Below, piece by piece: positions 19,087 through 27,044 of a DNA stretch of 64,000 nucleotides (position 1 is its first letter; every line of letters starts with the position of its first letter). Made by a program: the position numbers and the translations under genes. Origin of the DNA: Alphaproteobacteria bacterium (GTDB lineage Bacteria > Pseudomonadota > Alphaproteobacteria > UBA6615). The notes beneath the pieces were generated by a model. That model worked only from the letters and a program-made list of their open reading frames with translations. It had not been told where the DNA came from and did not search any database. Where the stretch lies: contig JANQOE010000121.1 of NCBI GenBank assembly GCA_028279245.1, positions 1 to 64,000 of the forward strand, given 5' to 3'.

Positions 19087-19740
19087 ATGCCCAGCGACGC
19101 CAACGGCGTTTCGGACAGCAATGCCGGCGGCGACGACAGCAATGCCACGATCACGCTCCGCGTCTTGGACGCGGTGCACACGAACAGCTCTGTTACACAA
19201 CGTCGACTTGCCGGCGACCTTGGTATTGCTCTCGGTTTAACCAACGCATACCTGCGCCGTTGCATCGGTAAGGGCTGGGTGAAGGTCCGCCAGGCACCAC
19301 CGAACCGGTACCTTTACTACCTGACACCAAAGGGTTTTGCCGAGAAGAGCCGTCTGACCGGCGAATACCTATCCGCCTCCTTTACGTTTTTCCGAAATGC
19401 GCGTCAGCAATGCACCGAAGTCCTGGGCGCTGCGGCCCAACGTCATTGGCATCGGATTGCGCTGTACGGTGCAAGTGAACTCGCTGAAGTCGCGTCACTT
19501 TGCGAAGCGCCAAGCATCCAGTTAGTCGGCATCGTCGACTCAGAAGCAAACACTGAGGAGTTTGCCCATCTGCGCGTTTTCGCCGAACTGTCCGGTGCCG
19601 GACCGATCGATGCGGTCCTTTTGACTACATTGAAGGATCCGCAGGTCGTCTATGAGTCCCTGCTCAATGAGCTGCCGGCCGAACGCATATTGCTCCCGCC
19701 TCTATTGCGGGTAACGCCGCTCGTCACTTCCGGAGATTGA
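19087..19740 (+). CDS. winged-helix regulator with C-terminal Rossmann-like domain
   Basis: A 217-residue protein. Residues 20-85 read as a winged helix of MarR/IclR-like type: SVTQRRLAGDLGIALGLTN forms the helix-turn-helix and NRYLYYLTPKGFAEKS the wing. The C-terminal half (residues 115-210) looks like a nucleotide-binding alpha/beta domain: RIALYGASELAEVA, QLVGIVDSEANTEEF, IDAVLLTTLKDPQVV. Such proteins are often found beside NusG/RfaH-like genes at polysaccharide loci of alphaproteobacteria. It may couple sugar or cofactor status to transcription, but this is inference. The stop lies three bases before the antiterminator gene, so they form an operon. Confidence 0.7.
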   Translation: MPSDANGVSDSNAGGDDSNATITLRVLDAVHTNSSVTQRRLAGDLGIALGLTNAYLRRCIGKGWVKVRQAPPNRYLYYLTPKGFAEKSRLTGEYLSASFTFFRNARQQCTEVLGAAAQRHWHRIALYGASELAEVASLCEAPSIQLVGIVDSEANTEEFAHLRVFAELSGAGPIDAVLLTTLKDPQVVYESLLNELPAERILLPPLLRVTPLVTSGD

Positions 19741-19743
19741 AGC

Positions 19744-20247
19744 ATGCAACGCTGGTTTGTTGTCCGTACACATCCACAAGGCGAGTTCAAGGCACTCGGC
19801 CACATCCTCCGGCAAGGCTTCGATGCTTACCTGCCCAAATACTTGAAGCGCCGCCGCCACGCCCGCAAGACGGATACGGTCCAATCGCCTTTATTCCCCC
19901 GATACTTGTTCGTTGGAATGGATCCCGAGCGCGCACGGTGGCGAGCGCTGAACTCGACTGTTGGGGTGAGTGAACTGATTTGCCACGACGGTCGGCCGAC
20001 ACCACTGCCGGACGAGGTCGTCGAGGAGTTAAAGCGGCAGGAAGATGAGCGCGGTCTAGTCATGATCGGTCGGCGCACGACATTGCAGCCCGGCGACAAG
20101 GTGCAGATCACAGAAGGCGCGATGTCCGATCAAGTGGGCATCCTGCAGACGCTGTCAGACAATCAACGGGTCTTCTTGCTGCTCGAACTGCTTGGCCGGC
20201 AGGTCCAAGTGCAGATGCCCTTTGCCGCCATCGCTCCGGCAGCGTAG
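19744..20247 (+). CDS. NusG/RfaH-like transcription antiterminator
   Basis: A 167-residue NusG-family paralogue. The N-terminal NGN domain (residues 1-105) begins RWFVVRTHPQGEFKALGHI and includes SPLFPRYLFVGMD and the ELICHDGRPTPLPDEVV segment. A C-terminal KOW domain follows (LQPGDKVQITEGAMSDQVGI). RfaH-type proteins are recruited to ops elements paused in the leaders of long polysaccharide operons and suppress termination. Position fits: it is immediately upstream of a 40-kb plus-strand polysaccharide array whose leader holds an ops-like sequence (20330-20341). Housekeeping NusG would be flanked by secE and rplK, which are not here. Confidence 0.87.
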   Translation: MQRWFVVRTHPQGEFKALGHILRQGFDAYLPKYLKRRRHARKTDTVQSPLFPRYLFVGMDPERARWRALNSTVGVSELICHDGRPTPLPDEVVEELKRQEDERGLVMIGRRTTLQPGDKVQITEGAMSDQVGILQTLSDNQRVFLLLELLGRQVQVQMPFAAIAPAA

Positions 20248-20302
20248 CCCCTGCCAAACTATTCTTGACTCGCGCCGTTCATTTCATGAACAGTGCGCCC
20301 CA

Positions 20303-20332
20303 GCAGACCGCGTGCCGAGTCACCCGGTCTGC
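20303..20332 (+). promoter_or_regulatory. leader stem-loop before pseB
   Basis: GCAGACCG at 20303-20310 pairs perfectly with CGGTCTGC at 20325-20332, leaving a 14-base loop. No U-tract follows, so it is not a standard intrinsic terminator. The right arm runs directly into the ops-like element. It lies between the RfaH-like gene and pseB. A pausing or leader-RNA role is inference. Confidence 0.45.
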
Positions 20333-20341
20333 GGTAGCCTG
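20330..20341 (+). promoter_or_regulatory. candidate ops element
   Basis: TGCGGTAGCCTG matches the enterobacterial ops consensus GGCGGTAGCGTG at 10 of 12 positions, including the whole core GCGGTAGC. It is in the untranslated leader, about 43 bases before the pseB start and 83 bases after the RfaH-like gene, on the coding strand. The core GC-GGTA-GC can form the mini-hairpin seen in ops. Whether a distant alphaproteobacterial homologue reads the same sequence is unknown. Confidence 0.45.
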
Positions 20342-20383
20342 CCCTAATCCCAGTAGTTCACAATCAGCAAACTCCGCCTCTCC

Positions 20384-21415
20384 GTGCCCATCCGATCATT
20401 CGGTTCGCCAGCGCCGGAACTTGACGGCGCTTCGATTCTTGTTACAGGCGGCACCGGATCATTTGGCAAGGCGTTCATTCGGTCGGTTCTGAACAGGTTC
20501 CGCCCGGCGCGCCTCGTGGTGTTCTCTCGCGATGAGTTGAAGCAGTACGAGATGCAGACGGATCCGGCCCTTGTTGAGGAACCCAGTCTCCGGTTCTTCA
20601 TCGGTGACGTCCGGGACGTTGGACGCCTTGAAACGGCCATGCGAGATGTTGACATCGTCATTCACACGGCCGCCCTCAAGCAAATACCTGCGGCAGAGTA
20701 CAATCCGTTCGAATGCATCCACACCAATGTGCTCGGTGCGGAAAACGTCGTCCAGGCCGCTATACGCACCGGCGTTCGGCAAGTAATTGCTCTCTCAACG
20801 GACAAGGCCACCAACCCGATCAATTTGTATGGTGCGTCCAAGCTTGCGTCCGACAAGATCTTTGTCGCTGGCAACAACATGGCCGGATCGGTCGGCACAC
20901 GGTTTGCGGTCGTCCGATATGGCAATGTTCTGGGGTCGCGCGGCAGCGTCGTACCATACTTTCGGCGGTTGATAGCTGACGGTGCGACCGAACTGCCTAT
21001 TACCGACGATCGAATGACACGGTTCTGGATAACTTTAGAGCAAGGCGTAGCGTTTGTTTTGTCGTCCCTGGCCATCATGCAAGGGGGCGAGGTCTTCGTT
21101 CCAAAGATACCAAGCACCGATTTGATTACGCTGGTCGCCGCGATGGGCAGTGATCAGATCACTCATCGTACGGTCGGCATTCGACCGGGCGAGAAGTTGC
21201 ACGAAGTCCTCGTCTCCGAAGATGACGCACGTACTACACTGGACCTCGGCGACCGTTACGTGATTCAACCCGCCTATCAGTGGTGGGACAGTTCCTGGAG
21301 TCGGCCAGCCGGTGCACTGCCGGTGCCCGAAGACTTTGAATATGCAAGCAATAGAAACGACGAGACAATCGATACTGCAGCTCTTCGAACGCTGCTAGAG
21401 CAAGCTGACATTTGA
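20384..21415 (+). CDS. pseB: UDP-N-acetylglucosamine 4,6-dehydratase (inverting), PseB type
   Basis: First pseudaminic acid enzyme: dehydrates and C5-epimerises UDP-GlcNAc to the 4-keto-6-deoxy-L-arabino sugar. The 343-residue protein shows VTGGTGSFGKAFIRSVL, VVFSRDELKQYEMQ, FIGDVRDVGRLETAM, HTAALKQIPAAEYNPFE and the PseB-specific ALSTDKATNPINLYGASK with the catalytic Tyr-xxx-Lys. The start is uncertain: GTG 20384 is the longest reasonable choice, but no ribosome site is clear, and relatives begin only a few residues before the Rossmann strand. It is the first structural gene after the ops-like leader and overlaps pseC by four bases (TTGA). Confidence 0.9.
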   Translation: MPIRSFGSPAPELDGASILVTGGTGSFGKAFIRSVLNRFRPARLVVFSRDELKQYEMQTDPALVEEPSLRFFIGDVRDVGRLETAMRDVDIVIHTAALKQIPAAEYNPFECIHTNVLGAENVVQAAIRTGVRQVIALSTDKATNPINLYGASKLASDKIFVAGNNMAGSVGTRFAVVRYGNVLGSRGSVVPYFRRLIADGATELPITDDRMTRFWITLEQGVAFVLSSLAIMQGGEVFVPKIPSTDLITLVAAMGSDQITHRTVGIRPGEKLHEVLVSEDDARTTLDLGDRYVIQPAYQWWDSSWSRPAGALPVPEDFEYASNRNDETIDTAALRTLLEQADI

Positions 21416-22626
21416 CAGAAAACCGGCCCTTTCTACCTTACGGCCGCCAGTCAATCGACGACGACGACGTCGCCGCGGTTGCGGCCGTACTTCAGAGCGA
21501 TTTCTTGACCACCGGTCCGGCTGTCGAAGCCTTTGAGCGGGCGTTCGCCGCCAAGGTTCAGGCCAACCACGCTGTTGCCGTCAGCAGCGGCACAGCCGCT
21601 CTCCACCTTGGTGTTGTGGCCCTTGGCCTAGGACCAGGGGACGCGGCTGTCGTGCCTTCCGTGACCTTCGTTGCTACGGCCAATGTCGTCAGGAACGCAG
21701 GCGCGGAAGTCGTATTCGCGGATGTCGATCCCGATACTGGGCTAATGCGGCCGCAAGACTTGGCAGGCGCGCTTGAGCGCGCGAGTGGCCAGAACGTGCG
21801 CGCGGTACTGCCCGTACACTTGAACGGTCAAGCTTGCGACATGACCGCAATAGCCGACATCTGTCGGGCGTACGGCCTAGCCACTATCGAGGATGCGTGC
21901 CACGCCCTGGGCGGTGCAATTACCGAAGCAGATGGTCGCCTAAACACTGTCGGCAATGGACGCTTCAGCCAACTGACAATGTTCTCCTTGCATCCCGTGA
22001 AGGCGATCGCGATGGGTGAGGGCGGCGTTCTCACAACAAATGACCCGGACAGCGAAGCAACACTGCACCGCCTCCGCAACCACGGGCTGACAAAGGATGT
22101 GGACGATTTCGTCGATCGCCACGCGGGGTTTGCTGCCGATGGACGGGTCAATCCTTGGTACTACGAAATGCATGCCCCAGGGTTCAACTACCGGGCATCC
22201 GATATTCACTGCGCTCTCGGCGAGTCCCAACTGGCAAAGCTCGACGGCTTTATTGCGCGTCGCCACGCTATCGCCGATCTTTACGACAGGGCTCTCGCCG
22301 GCTTAGCGCCGATTGTCCGCCCCGTACCGCGCGTCCCATGGGCCAGCAGTGGTCACCACCTATATCCCGTGTTGGTCGATTTCGCGGCGATTGGACGGGA
22401 TCGCGCTGCGGTTATGCATGCCCTGCGAGACCGCGGTGTGGGTACACAGGTGCACTATATCCCAGTGCATCGGCAGCCATATTATAGAAGTCGTTACCTG
22501 GAAGCTGAGCTACCAGGCGCCGACGCTTATTATGCACGATGCCTAAGTCTGCCACTCTTCCCGGCTATGACCGACGCTGACGTCTCGCGTGTCGTCGATG
22601 AACTGTCTCGCGTGGTTGAGCGTTGA
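21412..22626 (+). CDS. pseC: UDP-4-amino-4,6-dideoxy-N-acetyl-beta-L-altrosamine transaminase, PseC type
   Basis: PLP aminotransferase that places the C4 amino group on the PseB product. The 404-residue DegT-family protein begins PFLPYGRQSIDDDDVAAV and has the PseC-like DFLTTGPAVEAFE. VAVSSGTAALHLGV, TFVATANVVRNAGAEVVFADVD, EDACHALGG and the lysine motif MFSLHPVKAIAMGEGG follow, then GFNYRASDIHCALGESQL. The start is TTG 21412, overlapping the pseB stop, typical of translational coupling. The 77 bases after it contain no gene. pseB and pseC together are strong evidence for a pseudaminic acid branch. Confidence 0.9.
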   Translation: MTENRPFLPYGRQSIDDDDVAAVAAVLQSDFLTTGPAVEAFERAFAAKVQANHAVAVSSGTAALHLGVVALGLGPGDAAVVPSVTFVATANVVRNAGAEVVFADVDPDTGLMRPQDLAGALERASGQNVRAVLPVHLNGQACDMTAIADICRAYGLATIEDACHALGGAITEADGRLNTVGNGRFSQLTMFSLHPVKAIAMGEGGVLTTNDPDSEATLHRLRNHGLTKDVDDFVDRHAGFAADGRVNPWYYEMHAPGFNYRASDIHCALGESQLAKLDGFIARRHAIADLYDRALAGLAPIVRPVPRVPWASSGHHLYPVLVDFAAIGRDRAAVMHALRDRGVGTQVHYIPVHRQPYYRSRYLEAELPGADAYYARCLSLPLFPAMTDADVSRVVDELSRVVER

Positions 22627-22703
22627 TCACGCGGACAGTGGCCGTCGTCCTTACTCTAATGAAACAGCAGCCCGCACTGAGTCGACATACAGCTGCCTGA
22701 TCA

Positions 22704-23525
22704 ATGGTTCAACGCGACAGCAACTGGGTCTTACGAGAGTACAACGAGGAGAAGTGGCCGTCCGTCCTGGCAAAGATCGACGCCCTATTGGCTTCGGGAG
22801 AAACGTCACTTGCGCGCGCGCTAACCATAGCCGTCAATGACCTCGGCAACCGCGACCCCGACCGGTTCATCAGGATCATGATCCGCGGCGAACCAATAAC
22901 GCTGCCAATGTCATTCGCTTATGGCGGAAATCAGTCTTACATTTCATCCCACCTCCGCAACCTCACAGACCGCAACATCGGCGCTGTCGTCGAGCTCGGG
23001 AGTGGTTTTGGACGGAACCTGTTTTGGCTCTGGTTACAAGGCGGGCCGCGCGACGTGCCGTATGTGGCATATGAATACACGGCCGCCGGACGCGCTTGCG
23101 CGGAACGACTCTCGACCCTCGAACCGGCCCTGAACCTGGTCAGCGCGCCATTCGACTTCAATGCGCCAGAGTTTGCAGCCCTTGGTGACGTCCATGGCGA
23201 TGTGCTTGTCTTTACCTGTCACAGCTTTGAGCAGGTACCGGAAGCGTCTCGAGAGGTCTACGACGCGCTACTCGACCTCGCCAAGCCGGTCAGATGCGTT
23301 CATTTCGAACCGATTGGATGGCAAATTCGGGAAGAGAGTGAAGTCGTGTCACTCCATGGATCATCCAAAGAACATGCCACAAAGCACGACTACAATCGAA
23401 ACCTCTGGTCACTCCTCAAACAGCTGGAAACCGAAGGAGCAATTGTCACCGAGGTTGTCGAACCAGAGTTCATGTGTATCAACCCAAAGAACGGTACAAG
23501 CTTGGTCCAGTGGCGGTCGGCTTGA
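22704..23525 (+). CDS. SAM-dependent methyltransferase (class I)
   Basis: A 273-residue protein with a Rossmann SAM-binding motif near residue 95 (GAVVELGSGFGRNLFWLW), then acidic second strand VAYEYTAAGRAC and DVLVFTCHSFEQVP as the motif IV region. The N-terminal 90 residues (NEEKWPSVLAKID, RIMIRGEPITLPMSFAYGG) do not resemble a domain I know. Located between pseC and the cytidylyltransferase, it probably methylates a sugar or a nucleotide-sugar intermediate, but no substrate can be read from sequence. GC is lower than in the block after 24 kb. Its stop overlaps the next start (TTGA). Confidence 0.65.
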   Translation: MVQRDSNWVLREYNEEKWPSVLAKIDALLASGETSLARALTIAVNDLGNRDPDRFIRIMIRGEPITLPMSFAYGGNQSYISSHLRNLTDRNIGAVVELGSGFGRNLFWLWLQGGPRDVPYVAYEYTAAGRACAERLSTLEPALNLVSAPFDFNAPEFAALGDVHGDVLVFTCHSFEQVPEASREVYDALLDLAKPVRCVHFEPIGWQIREESEVVSLHGSSKEHATKHDYNRNLWSLLKQLETEGAIVTEVVEPEFMCINPKNGTSLVQWRSA

Positions 23526-24370
23526 CCCGTTCCCCGAGAAAACCCAAGACCGTCGCGGTCGTCCAGGCGCGCTACGCATCAACGCGATTGCCTGGCAAAG
23601 TCCTGTTGAAACTACAGGGCCGGACAGTGCTGTCGCGCGTACTAGAGCGCGTTGTGGCCACCCCGGGCGTCGACCATGTCGTCTGCGCTGTGCCCGATGC
23701 TCCCGAAAATGATTGTGTGGCAGAGGAGGCGTTGGCCTGCGGCGTTAGCGTGTATCGCGGTTCCGAGAACGATGTGCTGGACCGCACCTACCGAGCAGCA
23801 GCCCAGTACTCGCCGCGATGGGTTATGCGTGTGACAAGTGATTGTCCACTTGTGGATTCCGAAGTCTGCGGAGCCGTTGTTCAGCTGCTTATCAGCGCAC
23901 GGGCCGACTATGCCTGCAACGTCACACCGCCGAGCTTTCCTCACGGTTTGGATTGCGAGGTATTTACCTTTGCCTGGCTCGAACGTGCGGCAAACGACGC
24001 CCGCAAACCATCCGAACGAGAGCACGTCACTCAATACATGCGCACGCATCCGGAGTGTCGCATGGTGTCACTCGCCGGGCCGGGTGGTGACAGCGCGCTG
24101 CAACGCTGGACCTTAGACACGCCGACCGATCTCGAGTTCCTGCGCCAGCTCGTCGCTCTCCTACCTGAGGGCCGTGACGGCTGGAATTACCGGGTGCCGT
24201 TAGCAATCGTCGAAAGTCACCCTGAATTGGCAGCAATAAACGCTGGCTACGACCGCTTTCACGGCCTGCGCCGATCGCTGACCGATGACGAGGCGGCCGG
24301 CTTCGCCGGCGGCCGGCGCGACATCAACCTAGGCGCCCATCCGGACGGGAGCCGAACATCACATCACTGA
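23522..24370 (+). CDS. SpsF-type cytidylyltransferase
   Basis: A 282-residue protein of the SpsF group (COG1861). It begins VAVVQARYASTRLPGKVLL, the nucleotide-binding loop of cytidylyltransferases. It also has VYRGSENDVLDRTYRAA, VMRVTSDCPLVDSEVC, FPHGLDCEVFTFAWLERA and QRWTLDTPTDLEF. Given pseB, pseC and pseI around it, it is the best candidate to make CMP-pseudaminic acid, the PseF step. SpsF proteins differ from classic PseF/NeuA in sequence. The TTG start at 23522 overlaps the stop of the methyltransferase; a longer frame from 23474 is possible. The C-terminal tail (about 30 residues) looks non-conserved. Confidence 0.75.
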   Translation: MTRSPRKPKTVAVVQARYASTRLPGKVLLKLQGRTVLSRVLERVVATPGVDHVVCAVPDAPENDCVAEEALACGVSVYRGSENDVLDRTYRAAAQYSPRWVMRVTSDCPLVDSEVCGAVVQLLISARADYACNVTPPSFPHGLDCEVFTFAWLERAANDARKPSEREHVTQYMRTHPECRMVSLAGPGGDSALQRWTLDTPTDLEFLRQLVALLPEGRDGWNYRVPLAIVESHPELAAINAGYDRFHGLRRSLTDDEAAGFAGGRRDINLGAHPDGSRTSHH

Positions 24371-24395
24371 CCACAACGCGGCAACCGATCGCGAC

Positions 24396-25019
24396 ATGAC
24401 CGAGTCCGACCAATTGCGGTTTTGGCGCGCTCAGTTTGGCAATGAATACACGCGCCGCGGCACCCATGCCGCCGCTCACCTGCGCGAACGCGCTGCGTTG
24501 TGGGCACCAATCATCGCCGCGCTGGCCGGCGCACCGCCAACGTCAATCCTTGAGGTCGGCGCCAACATCGGCAATAACTTGCGCGCGCTGCGCCAATTGA
24601 CCGATGCCGAGTTATTCGCCGTCGAGCCCAACGCTATGGCGCGCGACCTGTTGATTACCGACCAGGTCATCCCCGCTGCTAACGTCCACGACGGCCACGC
24701 GGCGGCCATGGATTTGCCGGACGCCGCCATCGACCTCGTATTTACCAGCGGGGTTTTGATCCATGTTCATCCCGACGACCTCGCCGAGTCCTGCCGCGAG
24801 ATCCATCGCGTCGCATCGCGCTACATCGCATGCATCGAGTACTTTGCCGACCAGCCGCGCGAGGTTCCCTACCGCGGTCATGCCGAACGCCTGTTCACGC
24901 GCGATTTTGGCAGCTTTTGGCTTGACCTGTTTCCGGATCTCGAAACCGTCGACTACGGCTTCATATGGAAACGCCTCACCGGACACGACAACCTGACCTG
25001 GTGGCTGTTTCGCAAGTGA
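24396..25019 (+). CDS. pseudaminic acid biosynthesis-associated methylase
   Basis: A 207-residue methyltransferase of the TIGR03587 type found beside pseudaminic acid genes. Signature parts are QLRFWRAQFGNEYTRRGT at the N-terminus, SILEVGANIGNNLRAL as SAM motif I, LFAVEPNAMARDLL and IDLVFTSGVLIHVHPDDL. The C-terminal GFIWKRLTGHDNLTWWLFRK is typical. The methylated group is not established for this family. It begins the GC-rich stretch that lasts to about 34.75 kb. Its stop overlaps the GNAT start (GTGA). Confidence 0.85.
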   Translation: MTESDQLRFWRAQFGNEYTRRGTHAAAHLRERAALWAPIIAALAGAPPTSILEVGANIGNNLRALRQLTDAELFAVEPNAMARDLLITDQVIPAANVHDGHAAAMDLPDAAIDLVFTSGVLIHVHPDDLAESCREIHRVASRYIACIEYFADQPREVPYRGHAERLFTRDFGSFWLDLFPDLETVDYGFIWKRLTGHDNLTWWLFRK

Positions 25020-25417
25020 AGTTGATCGACGTCCACACCGCCGATGCGGCGGCACAAGTGCTCTATCGCCTGCTTGAAGAACGTACGCCGGAAATCAATA
25101 TCAGCCACCGCCGTCTACCGAGCTGGGAGGATCATCTGGCGTTCATCGCCTCACGGCCCTACGACGCCTGGTACCTGATCGAGGCCCATAATCAGCTTAT
25201 CGGCGCCATTTATCTGTCAAAGATGAGCGAGATCGGCGTTTTCATATTGCGGGACCATCGCGGCCATGGCCATGGCAAGCGCGCTATCGAATTGTTGATG
25301 CAACGTCATCCGCGCGACCGCTTTCTTGCCAACATCAATCCAGCCAACCGACCGTCGATTGAGTTTTTTCAGGCGCTCGGCTTCCAGCATATCCAGAACA
25401 CCTATGAAAAGCGTTGA
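25016..25417 (+). CDS. GNAT N-acetyltransferase, PseH candidate
   Basis: A 133-residue GNAT-fold protein. Strand motifs include WYLIEAHNQLIGAIYLS and EIGVFILRD, the acetyl-CoA pyrophosphate loop RGHGHGKRAIELLM, and NPANRPSIEFFQALGFQ at the C-terminus. Between a Pse-associated methylase and pseI, the best guess is the PseH step, acetylating C4-NH2 of the Pse precursor. The acyl donor could differ from acetyl-CoA given the adjacent carrier-protein cassette. I chose GTG 25016, overlapping the methylase stop; the longer frame from 24965 lies within the previous gene. It overlaps pseI by 14 bases. Confidence 0.7.
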   Translation: MKLIDVHTADAAAQVLYRLLEERTPEINISHRRLPSWEDHLAFIASRPYDAWYLIEAHNQLIGAIYLSKMSEIGVFILRDHRGHGHGKRAIELLMQRHPRDRFLANINPANRPSIEFFQALGFQHIQNTYEKR

Positions 25418-26459
25418 CATCGCCGGCCGCTCGATCGGTCCAGACGCGCCGCCCTTTGTCATCGCCGAGTTGTCGGGCAACCACAACGGCGATCGCAACC
25501 GTGCCCTCCAGCTTATTGATGCCGCCGCCGATGCCGGCGTCGACGCGGTCAAGCTGCAGACCTACACCGCCGACACCATAACCCTTGACCACGACGGCCC
25601 TGGCTTTCTCATCGACGAGGGACCGTGGGCCGGTCGTACTCTGCACGACCTCTACCAGGAAGCCCACACACCGTGGGCATGGCACGAAGCCATGTTCGCC
25701 CGCGGCCGCGACCGCGGGCTCACCGTTTTCAGCACACCCTTCGATGCCACGGCTGTAGATCTGCTCGAGTCCCTTGCCGCGCCCGCATACAAGATCGCGT
25801 CGTTTGAAATCGTTGATCTGCAGTTGATTCAGCGCGTCGCCGCTGCCGGCAGGCCACTCATCATCTCCACAGGCATGGCTAGTCTGGACGAGATTGCCGA
25901 TGCCGTTGCCGCAGCCCAGGACGGTGGGGCCACTGGCGTCATCTTGTTACATTGCATCTCCGGCTACCCCACGCCGATTGCCGAGGCCAATCTGCGGCGG
26001 ATCGACCTCTTAGCCGCCACTTTCGACTGCCCGATTGGTCTTTCCGACCACACCCTCGGCACCGACGTCGCTGTCGCCGCCGTAGCCCGCGGCGCTTGCT
26101 TGGTCGAAAAGCATGTCACACTCAACCGCAGCGACGGCGGTCCCGACGCCGCATTTTCCTTAGAACCCGAGGAACTCGCGTGCCTGGTCGAGGGTGCGCG
26201 CAACGCTTATGCCAGCCTCGGTCGCGCCGATTACGGCCGCACCGGAAGCGAGACCGGCAATGTGATGTTTCGGCGCTCTCTATACGCGGTGCGCGACGTC
26301 GCGCCCGGTGAGGCGTTCACCGAGCATAACGTCCGCTCGATCCGCCCTGGCTACGGTTTGGCGCCAAGACACTTGCCTAGAGTATTGCAGAGCCACGCGG
26401 CCCAAGCGCTGCGCCGCGGCACGCCCCTCTCCGAAGCCGACCTTGAAGGCGCCGAGTGA
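25404..26459 (+). CDS. pseI: pseudaminic acid synthase
   Basis: Condenses phosphoenolpyruvate with the 2,4-diacylamido-trideoxy-altrose to give the nine-carbon pseudaminic acid. The 351-residue protein has an N-terminal TIM barrel (FVIAELSGNHNGDRNRAL, VDAVKLQTYTADTITLD, VFSTPFDATAVDLLE, YKIASFEIVD, HCISGYPTPIAEANLR, IGLSDHTLGTDVAVAAVA, EKHVTLNR). A C-terminal SAF antifreeze-like domain (RRSLYAVRDVAPGEAFTEHNVRSIRPG) follows. The LSGNHNG form and LSDHTLG are typical of PseI rather than NeuB. Start ATG 25404 overlaps the GNAT gene. Its stop overlaps the glutamate mutase S start (GTGA), tying the sugar pathway to the mutase cassette. Confidence 0.92.
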   Translation: MKSVDIAGRSIGPDAPPFVIAELSGNHNGDRNRALQLIDAAADAGVDAVKLQTYTADTITLDHDGPGFLIDEGPWAGRTLHDLYQEAHTPWAWHEAMFARGRDRGLTVFSTPFDATAVDLLESLAAPAYKIASFEIVDLQLIQRVAAAGRPLIISTGMASLDEIADAVAAAQDGGATGVILLHCISGYPTPIAEANLRRIDLLAATFDCPIGLSDHTLGTDVAVAAVARGACLVEKHVTLNRSDGGPDAAFSLEPEELACLVEGARNAYASLGRADYGRTGSETGNVMFRRSLYAVRDVAPGEAFTEHNVRSIRPGYGLAPRHLPRVLQSHAAQALRRGTPLSEADLEGAE

Positions 26460-27040
26460 GCAGATCCCCATTTGTTGCCGCCTTGTTGCAAGGCGCGCCA
26501 GCGGTCAACCTTCGCGACGACACAGTCGCCCGCGCACCGAAGCTACGCATCGGACACCGGCAACCCACCGCGCCATTACAGACCGCCAATGAGCCACTAA
26601 CGGACCGAAATGGCCGCACCACCCGGCACGCCAAACGCATTGTGTTTGGTGTTATGGGCAACGACACCCATGTTGTCGCGAACCGCATCCTCGAACTCGG
26701 GTTGCGTGAACTCGGCTATCGAACCTGCAACCTCCGCACCGACAACGACCCGGACGACTTTGCCGACGCCGCTCTCGAAACTGCCGCCCATGCTGTTCTC
26801 GTGTCGTCGCTGAACGGCGAGGGCGAACACTGGTGTCGCGATTTCCGCGCCCACTTTGTCAGTCGCGGGTTGGATCGGATTCTGCTTTACATTGGCGGCA
26901 ACTTGGTCGTCGGCGATCGCCCACGCAAGGCGGTTGAGGCACAGTTCCGTGGCTACGGCTTCGACCGGGTCTTTTACCGGCCTTCTGGGTTCGGCGCCGC
27001 GCTCGACGCCCTTGCGACCGATCTCGAGGCTCACGGCTAA
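26456..27040 (+). CDS. glmS: glutamate mutase S (B12-binding) subunit
   Basis: Small cobalamin-binding component of adenosylcobalamin glutamate mutase, which interconverts L-glutamate and (2S,3S)-3-methylaspartate. The B12-binding domain (about residues 62-190) has VFGVMGNDTHVVANRILE with the cobalt-ligating His, VSSLNGEGEHW (the SxL motif), LYIGGNLVVGDRP and GFDRVFYRPSGFG. Two oddities: the canonical DxHxxG reads DTHVVA, with Ala replacing Gly; and about 60 extra residues of disordered look precede the domain. The GTG start overlaps pseI (GTGA), supporting the extension, though no inner start is obvious. The usual subunit has about 137 residues, here 194. The symbol refers to the mutase, not GlcN-6-P synthase. 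Confidence 0.85.
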   Translation: MSRSPFVAALLQGAPAVNLRDDTVARAPKLRIGHRQPTAPLQTANEPLTDRNGRTTRHAKRIVFGVMGNDTHVVANRILELGLRELGYRTCNLRTDNDPDDFADAALETAAHAVLVSSLNGEGEHWCRDFRAHFVSRGLDRILLYIGGNLVVGDRPRKAVEAQFRGYGFDRVFYRPSGFGAALDALATDLEAHG

Positions 27041-27044
27041 TACG

